Below are positions 5,291-8,837 of a DNA stretch of 8,837 nt, one piece after another (position 1 is the stretch's first letter; each line of letters starts with the position of its first letter). Position numbers and translations under genes: made by a program. The DNA is from JAOAHC01 sp964593045. Lineage in GTDB: Bacteria; Bacillota; Clostridia; TANB77; CAG-465. The stretch spans positions 1 through 8,837 of the forward strand of contig CAZQJQ010000033.1 in the NCBI GenBank assembly GCA_964593045.1. Reading direction: 5' to 3'. Under the pieces are notes generated by a model. It was not told the DNA's origin. It saw only the letters and a program-made list of their open reading frames with translations, and searched no databases.

Positions 5291-5345
5291 TGAAAACACC
5301 TTTATATAGGTGATTTTTCATTTCCTAACTTAGGCTATTAATAGC
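5291..5345. repeat. Cluster of inverted repeats
   Basis: Three dyads follow one another. TGAAAACACCT / AGGTG-AT-TTTTCA (5291-5320) has a 6-nt loop and a 2-nt bulge, and its loop region holds a TATA-like TTTATATA. CCTAACTTAGG (5324-5334) and the perfect 12-mer GCTATTAATAGC (5334-5345) overlap by one base. The first dyad's arms flank a possible TATA box on either strand, so it may be an operator or a cruciform site. Confidence 0.5.
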
Positions 5346-5388
5346 AAAAACGAGAAGCACTATTTTTTATGAACTTTCAAAATGAACC

Positions 5389-5438
5389 TATATACTGCAG
5401 TATATACATCAAAAAAAAAGCATATACTGCAGTATATA
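5389..5438. repeat. Twin palindromes with ACTGCAGT core, 32 nt apart
   Basis: TATATACTGCAGTATATA at 5389-5406 is a perfect 18-nt palindrome. A second copy at 5421-5438 shares 17 of 18 bases and is a perfect 16-nt palindrome. Their centres (5397/5398 and 5429/5430) are exactly 32 nt apart, about three helical turns, so two bound dimers would lie on the same face. An A9 run (5411-5419) separates them. They lie about 15-60 nt downstream of the start predicted for the minus-strand TATA box at 5477-5486. Confidence 0.75.
5411..5438 (-). terminator. Possible terminator after the MCM-like gene
   Basis: On the minus strand the palindrome AGTATATACTGCAGTATAT is followed within 2 nt by TTTTTTTTT (complement of 5411-5419), 54-83 nt after the helicase stop codon. 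A hairpin or simply a T9 tract is enough for archaeal termination. Because the palindrome is one of a pair, it may instead be an operator. Confidence 0.4.
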
Positions 5439-5476
5439 CTTCCCCAAGAAAAACACACCCACCTACACAATCGCAA

Positions 5477-5492
5477 CCTTTATAAACCTTTC
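5477..5492 (-). promoter_or_regulatory. Possible minus-strand promoter downstream of the helicase gene
   Basis: GAAAGG (5487-5492) followed by TTTATAAAGG (5477-5486) matches the BRE-TATA pattern of the promoter before the 67-aa gene (GAAAGG-TATTTAAATG). It begins at the helicase stop codon and would transcribe into the non-coding region from about 5452, where no gene follows for over 600 nt. It could make a non-coding or replication-priming RNA. Confidence 0.35.
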
Positions 5493-6646
5493 TATTCGTC
5501 ATTTTCTATCTCTTCAAATTCAGATACATTATCTTTATTATTAATTTCAATATATCTATCAACTACATCTTTAACTTTTCCTGATACTAATCCTTTTTTA
5601 TACAATTCCATCTTTAATTGAGATACTCTACTTTCACTAACTCCTAATAAACTAGCAACTTCTTCTCGTTGTTTATCCATGTTATTTAATATAATATATT
5701 CTTCTGATGTTAAAGGATTCATCAATGCATTATACATACTTATTTTCCAATATCTATCAAATATTCTTTTAGCATCTTCTAAATGAATTTCTTCTCCTCC
5801 TTCTAATGATACAGCAAATGCGCTCAACCTAATAATATCTCCAATATTCCTAGATAAATAACCATAATATTCAGGCTTTCTTTCAAACGCTTCTTTAAAG
5901 ATACTCTTATCAAAATTATCAAAATAAAATTTATGAAAATCTAAATAATCTTTAAATGTAAAATTAATATTCTTTTCACTAGCATTAATATCAAATATAT
6001 TATCACCCATCAACATTTTTTTCATATAATCTTCTGTAATTTTTAATCTAATGTGCATAAACCTTGACCACCATGCCCAATCTATTGTACTCTTTAATCT
6101 AACATACATTTGAGAAGCTATGCAAGAAAATTTACTATATAAGGTAAATGTATTTTCACTACCTTTGACCCAACAATACTTTCCCTTTTTATTGACAAAT
6201 TGCGACATATTATAACCCAACGTTCTGCTATAAATGTGAGGAGGTTCTAAAATGGAGTTCATAGCATTTTTAGTATTACTCTTTATCTTTTGAGCTTCAT
6301 CAATTATTAATAATTTACCTCCAGCTTTCATACAAGCTCCAATCACTAATTGCCCTTCTTTAGATATAGTTCCTACAACACCAGCAAAAGTTAAATCATT
6401 CGCATTTACTATTTTAACATTATTAACTTTAAATATTTGCGTAGTCTTACCTGTACCAAATGGTGAAACAATTAATACATTAGTATTGCCTCGAATAGGA
6501 AATACTTGTTCATTCTTTTCTGCTAAATTTATTACTCCAAACTTTGTAGAAGATGTTGAGGCAGTTAAAGTGTATCTAATATAATCCATATTAAATATTT
6601 CATTTTTAGGTAACAATGGTTTAAACTTTTCTCTAATATAACTCAT
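5492..6646 (-). CDS. Divergent MCM-like AAA+ helicase lacking the usual N-terminal domain
   Basis: I use the ATG complementary to 6644-6646, overlapping the upstream gene; a TTG two codons earlier is possible. Numbering from that TTG (386 aa), the motifs are in MCM order. Walker A is SPFGTGKTT (63-71), Walker B is LLIIDE (114-119), and NSILEPPHIYSRTLGYN (132-148) leads into the pre-sensor-1 hairpin. A sensor-1 position FSCIASQ (175-181) lacks the usual asparagine. The arginine-finger motif is WWSRF (R197), and LSRNIGDIIRLSAFA (266-280, R268) matches MCM sensor 2. A C-terminal winged helix-turn-helix (about 327-352, VASLLGVSESRVSQLK) is also MCM-like. The roughly 250-residue N-terminal OB/zinc domain of cellular MCM is absent. 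Likely the element's replicative helicase or an initiator-type ATPase; another AAA+ of the same superclade is possible. Confidence 0.75.
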   Translation of the reverse strand: MSYIREKFKPLLPKNEIFNMDYIRYTLTASTSSTKFGVINLAEKNEQVFPIRGNTNVLIVSPFGTGKTTQIFKVNNVKIVNANDLTFAGVVGTISKEGQLVIGACMKAGGKLLIIDEAQKIKSNTKNAMNSILEPPHIYSRTLGYNMSQFVNKKGKYCWVKGSENTFTLYSKFSCIASQMYVRLKSTIDWAWWSRFMHIRLKITEDYMKKMLMGDNIFDINASEKNINFTFKDYLDFHKFYFDNFDKSIFKEAFERKPEYYGYLSRNIGDIIRLSAFAVSLEGGEEIHLEDAKRIFDRYWKISMYNALMNPLTSEEYIILNNMDKQREEVASLLGVSESRVSQLKMELYKKGLVSGKVKDVVDRYIEINNKDNVSEFEEIENDE

Positions 6647-6836
6647 CTCCAATTATCTTTATTTGTTTAATAGAATCAATATCAAGAATTATCCTAGTAT
6701 TAAACCTATCAGTAATTAGTATATGCTTATCATCAGGAATACCAATAATAACAGCATCATAATATATAGGAACTTTAGAATCACCAAACACACATAAAAT
6801 ATTTATAGCTTTGCCTATAAGTTTTTGATAATCCAC
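6633..6836 (-). CDS. 67-aa beta-rich small protein
   Basis: The frame starts at a GTG (complement of 6834-6836) with GTGAT 3 nt upstream and ends at 6633, overlapping the MCM-like gene by 14 nt. The sequence alternates short beta strands: IGKAINILCVFG, YYDAVIIGIPDD, KHILITDRFNTRIILDI, IKQIKIIGDE. This pattern suggests a small barrel of the SH3 or Sm type, but no signature fixes the family. Translation is coupled to the helicase gene, so it may bind the helicase or nucleic acid. The TATA box at 6862-6871 predicts a very short leader. Function unknown. Confidence 0.65.
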   Translation of the reverse strand: MDYQKLIGKAINILCVFGDSKVPIYYDAVIIGIPDDKHILITDRFNTRIILDIDSIKQIKIIGDELY

Positions 6837-6861
6837 TTTATCACAACCTTAATTAATAATA

Positions 6862-6877
6862 CATTTAAATACCTTTC
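6862..6877 (-). promoter_or_regulatory. Promoter of the helicase operon
   Basis: On the minus strand GAAAGG-TATTTAAATG (BRE-like plus TATA box, 6862-6877) lies 26 nt before the GTG start of the 67-aa gene, so the transcript would have little or no leader. It lacks the ATATATGT box found at the other main promoters, implying separate control. Confidence 0.6.
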
Positions 6878-6922
6878 AAGCTTTTTAAAGGATATACCCA
6901 TATTAAATATATATAATAAATA

Positions 6923-6955
6923 ATATATGTTATATCATTCAATAATGTTTATAAA
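6923..6955 (+). promoter_or_regulatory. Promoter of the OB-fold gene with shared upstream box
   Basis: ATATATGTTATATCATTC (6923-6940) is identical to the minus-strand sequence at 2165-2182. The TATA box TTTATAAA (6948-6955) lies 17 nt after ATATATGT, the same spacing as at 2150 and 4900. Transcription should begin near 6980, just before the large palindrome. Confidence 0.65.
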
Positions 6956-6985
6956 TCCTTATTCCCAAATTAAAGATACATCTTA

Positions 6986-7015
6986 TATGAAATAGTATCA
7001 TGATACTATTTCATA
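6986..7015. promoter_or_regulatory. Perfect 30-nt palindrome, probable operator
   Basis: TATGAAATAGTATCATGATACTATTTCATA reads the same on both strands for 15 bp per arm; with one mismatch it extends to 6982-7019. It lies between the predicted start site (near 6980) and the SD at 7034-7039, so it could be the operator of a repressor dimer or form an RNA hairpin in the leader. No other copy is visible in the window. Confidence 0.75.
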
Positions 7016-7045
7016 AAAGGTAGTAACTAAAACGAGGAGACAAAT

Positions 7046-7366
7046 ATGGCTAAAGAATGGATAAACACACAAGGAGAAATATTCGAGTTCTCCAAAGAAA
7101 ACGACACATTAGAAGGAGTTCTAATAAAAGTCAACGATGGAAAATTCCTGAGAACTGACAAAAAAGGCAATGCGATGGGAAAGAGCAAAGTTTACACTAT
7201 AGAATCAGATGGTAAAACCTATACTGTATTCGGAACTTCTGTTCTAGAGAACAGAATGTCTGGAGTCACTGAAGGCGATAATGTCAAAATAGTGTTCAAG
7301 GGAATAACAAATAATTCAGTAGGACAAGATATGAAACTATTTGACGTTTACTTTAAACCAAAGTAA
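7046..7366 (+). CDS. OB-fold-like, possible single-stranded DNA-binding protein, 106 aa
   Basis: The ATG follows a strong GAGGAG SD (7034-7039) by 6 nt. The 106-aa protein is beta-rich: GEIFEFSKENDTLEGVLIKV, KVYTIESDGKTYTVFGTSVL, then a turn (ENRMSGVTEGDNVKIVFKG) and a last strand (MKLFDVYFKP). The order YTIE..DGK.YTVFGT..L followed by a GD.V.I...G strand is what one sees in small phage and plasmid OB-fold proteins that bind single-stranded DNA. It is somewhat more GC-rich than the minus-strand genes and uses different codons, which fits high expression or a separate origin. Its promoter shares a box with the replication operon. A role coating DNA during replication is inferred, not proven. 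Confidence 0.7.
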   Translation: MAKEWINTQGEIFEFSKENDTLEGVLIKVNDGKFLRTDKKGNAMGKSKVYTIESDGKTYTVFGTSVLENRMSGVTEGDNVKIVFKGITNNSVGQDMKLFDVYFKPK

Positions 7367-7409
7367 AGATAAATATTTAAAGTAAACATACAATAATATA
7401 ATATCAAAA

Positions 7410-7419
7410 NNNNNNNNNN
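7410..7419. other. Scaffold gap (10 N)
   Basis: Ten Ns follow directly after the left 41-nt repeat, so the true distance and the 5' part of the next gene are unknown. Confidence 0.9.
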
Positions 7420-7533
7420 TCTCCTGGAGGCTTCGGTTTTCCCTCTGCTGCTTCAGTTGAAAAAGGAAAGCTTATTCTGGAGAGAATGAAAAAAACAGCT
7501 TTAAAGTGGATTATGGAAGAAGAAAAATCTTAA
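7420..7533 (+). CDS. C-terminal fragment of an unknown gene
   Basis: A frame open from the gap encodes 37 residues before TAA at 7531-7533. It starts SPGGFGFPSAASVEKGKLIL and continues as a basic amphipathic helix (ERMKKTALKWIMEEEKS). Composition is more GC-rich than its surroundings, like the OB-fold gene before it. The glycine/proline-rich linker followed by a short conserved-looking helix resembles the acidic C-terminal tip seen in some single-stranded DNA-binding and partner-recruiting proteins, but this is only a resemblance. The start is lost in the gap, so completeness cannot be judged. It lies between the two 41-nt repeats and on the same strand as its neighbours. Confidence 0.5.
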   Translation, partial: SPGGFGFPSAASVEKGKLILERMKKTALKWIMEEEKS

Positions 7534-7607
7534 AGAAAACATAATAAATATTTAAAGTAAAAATACAATAATATAATATCAAAAATTAAATGGAGGTGAA
7601 AAAAAAA

Positions 7608-7874
7608 ATGGAACCAGAATATAACATAACTCCAGTAACTCCTAAAGAAATTCCTTCTAGAAAAAGCAAATCTCGGACCGAATACTTGAAAATACTAACT
7701 GATTTCTTTAACAGCAACGAACTCGCAATATCAATAGATGCTTCAAATGCAGAGAAGAAACTATCTTCAATATATATAGGTCTTAAAAAAGCTCTAGCTA
7801 AAAGTCAATTTGATGGAAAAATAAAAATAAAATTGAATAAGACGACTGAAAAAATATATATACAGAAGATATGA
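7608..7874 (+). CDS. Small helical protein of mobile-element type, 88 aa
   Basis: I choose the ATG at 7608 because GGAGGTGA (7592-7599) lies 8 nt upstream; the ATG at 7590 falls within that SD region. After a disordered, proline-containing start (MEPEYNITPVTPKEIPSR) the protein reads RTEYLKILTDFFNSNELAIS, then SIYIGLKKALAKSQFDGKIK and a final strand (KIYIQKI). A helix ending in FF-S, a short strand and an S.Y.GL..A helix resembles small phage and archaeal-element proteins of unknown function that I cannot name. Basic and lacking cysteines, it may bind nucleic acid. It is probably driven by the 41-nt repeat promoter and is followed with a 4-nt overlap (ATGA) by the zinc-finger-like gene. Confidence 0.7.
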   Translation: MEPEYNITPVTPKEIPSRKSKSRTEYLKILTDFFNSNELAISIDASNAEKKLSSIYIGLKKALAKSQFDGKIKIKLNKTTEKIYIQKI

Positions 7875-8080
7875 AAATCAATTTGAAACTTTCTTTTTTT
7901 TTATTTTTACTTATGTACGAATTTAAATTATTCACAGGTGAATATGTTTACAAATGTCCAACTTGTAAACATATATATAGAAACAAAAAACAATTCTACG
8001 CACATTTTCAAAAAGACTTGAAAACAAATACATCCGAATGTGATATGAACACACTACGTATAATCGAAAGAGAATATTAA
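7871..8080 (+). CDS. Zinc-finger-like protein, 69 aa (or 55 aa)
   Basis: The ATG at 7871 overlaps the preceding stop as ATGA. The ATG at 7913 (55 aa) may be the true start because residues 1-14 are encoded by a T-rich run (7890-7908) that looks like a terminator and has no SD. The core YKCPTCKHIYRNKKQFYAHF gives C29-x2-C32-x12-H45 with a further C57, a C2HC or C2H2-type finger with an unusually long last spacing. Such single fingers are common in archaeal viruses and plasmids as DNA-binding regulators. It ends head-on against the HExxH gene, whose stop overlaps by 4 nt. A regulatory role is inferred. Confidence 0.65.
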   Translation: MKINLKLSFFLFLLMYEFKLFTGEYVYKCPTCKHIYRNKKQFYAHFQKDLKTNTSECDMNTLRIIEREY

Positions 8081-8403
8081 TAAAGTATCTTTTTCCAAAC
8101 ATTGTTCTTACTCATTAGTGATAATACGTATTCCGATTTATACCCACTTATTTTAGAAACATTAAATATAACCAAATGTAAAACTTCATGCTCAATACAA
8201 TTAATAATATTATTAAACAAATTACCCTTTGATTTATTAAGAGCAACTAAATCAATATAACAATCATTAGGATAATTTGTCCATCCCATAATCAAATATC
8301 GCCCCTTATCAAACCACCACCACTTAGAATAACATATTAAAAACTTTAAAGCTTTTATAAAAGGTTTCTTAAAAACAAAATTAATCTTTATCTTCAACCT
8401 CAT
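8077..8403 (-). CDS. Small HExxH putative metalloprotease-like protein, 108 aa
   Basis: The ATG complementary to 8401-8403 (or the GTG one codon earlier) starts inside the zinc-ribbon gene, overlapping it by 23 nt in another frame. A basic, aromatic N-terminus (INFVFKKPFIKALKFLICYS) leads to WWWFDKGRYLIMGW and a strand containing CYIDLVAL. Then comes IEHEVLHLVIF (HEVLH at about residues 72-76), a gluzincin/SprT-type zinc-binding signature in a helix. The third zinc ligand is not obvious; a glutamate (KSEY) about 15 residues downstream is a candidate. At 108 aa it is a minimal version of such domains, like those of some phages. Peptidase activity is possible but unproven, and the substrate is unknown. 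Confidence 0.6.
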   Translation of the reverse strand: MRLKIKINFVFKKPFIKALKFLICYSKWWWFDKGRYLIMGWTNYPNDCYIDLVALNKSKGNLFNNIINCIEHEVLHLVIFNVSKISGYKSEYVLSLMSKNNVWKKILY

Positions 8404-8671
8404 CACCCCAGACTACATTTTTAATATATTCATCAAACATTTCTTTTCTTTTACGTATTTTATATAATTTAGTACGTAATCTAATAGCATCTCTATGTTT
8501 AACAGTATAACGAAATACACTTAACTTACCTTTATATGAACTTAGATATTTTTTAATAGCCTTTTTTCCACTTATACTACTACGATATTGTCGCCAATAA
8601 CATTTGCTACACACACCTTTAGCGTATATCTCCATACGTATTTTACAACTTGAACAGATATCAATCTTCAT
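8381..8671 (-). CDS. Zinc-knuckle basic protein, 96 aa
   Basis: I use the ATG complementary to 8669-8671; the TTG three codons earlier is less likely. The N-terminus carries CSSC (C6, C9) and CSKCYWRQYR (C21, C24), the CxxC...CxxCY.R.YR pattern often found at the N-terminus of viral HNH nucleases and related DNA-binding proteins. The HNH domain itself is absent here, and the rest is a long, strongly basic helical region (KKAIKKYLSSYKGKLSVFRY, then KLYKIRKRKE) with an acidic end. It could bind DNA or RNA. A TATA box lies 46 nt upstream at 8717-8726. It overlaps the HExxH gene, so the two are probably co-translated. Confidence 0.7.
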   Translation of the reverse strand: MKIDICSSCKIRMEIYAKGVCSKCYWRQYRSSISGKKAIKKYLSSYKGKLSVFRYTVKHRDAIRLRTKLYKIRKRKEMFDEYIKNVVWGDEVEDKD

Positions 8672-8715
8672 ATATACCAATAACTATTTTTTTTTAAAAT
8701 AAGAATATTAAAAGC

Positions 8716-8823
8716 CTATTTATATATATTGCAAGTATAAACAACTCTCTTAACTTTATGCCCGTATATTTTCTCAAGCACCCAGCCTTTAAATCCCTTA
8801 ATAACGTATTCTTCTCGAACCAT
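8716..8823 (-). CDS. 35-aa basic small protein
   Basis: The ATG complementary to 8821-8823 opens a 35-codon frame ending in TAG at 8716-8718. The product, MVREEYVIKGFKGWVLEKIY and then a basic tail (GHKVKRVVYTCNIYK), is compact and its codons are less AT-extreme than the neighbouring intergenic DNA, which favours a real gene. No SD is visible in the few bases left in the window, so it may be leaderless or preceded by sequence outside it. The family is not recognised. Confidence 0.5.
   Translation of the reverse strand: MVREEYVIKGFKGWVLEKIYGHKVKRVVYTCNIYK
8717..8726 (-). promoter_or_regulatory. TATA box for the zinc-knuckle gene
   Basis: On the minus strand TATATAAATA lies 46 nt before the ATG at 8671, placing the start near 8695 with a leader of about 20-25 nt and no clear SD. 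It overlaps the last codons and stop of the 35-aa gene. Confidence 0.5.
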
Positions 8824-8837
8824 ATTTTTATTTAAAT

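Larger units (their letters stand above)
4805..5491. other. 687-nt non-coding region, candidate replication origin/control region
   Basis: No convincing gene lies here. It sits between the MCM-like helicase gene and the operon with the primase-like gene. It contains a GC-rich hairpin, a promoter, AT-rich direct repeats (4926-5003), a second direct repeat (5007-5052), runs of T and A, several palindromes (5291-5345) and two 18-nt-class palindromes 32 nt apart (5389-5438). The combination of repeats, AT-rich DNA and flanking replication genes is what plasmid and viral origins look like. Origin function is inferred. Confidence 0.5.
7369..7584 (+). repeat. 41-nt direct repeat (7369-7409, 7544-7584), promoter-like
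   Basis: The two 41-mers differ at one base. Each contains AAATATTTAAAG, a TATA-like box, about 20-25 nt before AATATAATATC. The right copy lies just upstream of the SD of the 88-aa gene at a proper promoter distance. The left copy ends exactly at the scaffold gap and would serve the broken gene behind it. They may be duplicated promoters; the repeat also explains the assembly break. Confidence 0.7.

Noticed and set aside
5370..5621. Plus-strand frames through the twin palindromes (38 aa from 5370; 79 aa from 5382)
   Set aside because: Both run through palindromes and partly antisense to the helicase gene, lack a good SD, and have repetitive tyrosine/lysine composition caused by the repeats.
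7890..7908. T-rich run as proof that the zinc-finger gene starts later
   Set aside because: It may be a terminator or merely codes for phenylalanines and leucines; the evidence is not decisive, so it is kept as a note on the alternative start.

Overview
The window looks like part of an AT-rich archaeal plasmid, virus or integrated element recovered as a draft (metagenome-type) scaffold. It contains two 10-N scaffold gaps (2056-2065 and 7410-7419). Archaeal signs are TATA boxes of the TTTATAAA / TATTTAAAT type, often preceded by purine-rich BRE-like bases, about 25 nt upstream of leaders that carry GGTGAT- or GGAG-type Shine-Dalgarno (SD) sites; a divergent MCM-like helicase; and many tiny zinc-ribbon proteins. 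I cannot name the host. A methanogen-type euryarchaeon is only a guess.

Layout, right to left on the minus strand. A tiny gene (8716-8823), a zinc-ribbon gene (8381-8671) and an HExxH gene (8077-8403) point left and end against a short plus-strand group. That group holds an OB-fold-like protein (7046-7366), a gene fragment beside a gap (7420-7533), an 88-aa protein (7608-7874) and a zinc-finger-like protein (7871-8080). Divergent from it are a 67-aa beta-rich protein (6633-6836) and a 384-aa MCM-like AAA+ ATPase (5492-6646). A 687-nt non-coding region (4805-5491) follows, full of palindromes, direct repeats and AT tracts, and is my candidate replication origin or control region. Downstream of it a long, tightly packed minus-strand operon starts: a 179-aa protein, four tiny genes (three with zinc-binding or basic character), a 245-aa protein with primase-like motifs and a 205-aa hydrophilic protein. 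A second promoter near 2150 then drives a tandemly duplicated gene pair and a membrane-protein module. The module ends in a visibly more GC-rich stretch of very small genes (1-470).

The genes suggest a replication module (MCM-like helicase, archaeo-eukaryotic-primase-like protein with a probable degenerate paralog, OB-fold protein, repeat-rich non-coding region) followed by a membrane or envelope module of unknown role. Three promoters (for the 179-aa gene, the duplicated small genes and the OB-fold gene) share an ATATATGT box exactly 17 nt upstream of the TATA box. This points to a common regulator linking the replication and membrane modules. Functional assignments rest on motifs read by eye; no database search was possible.
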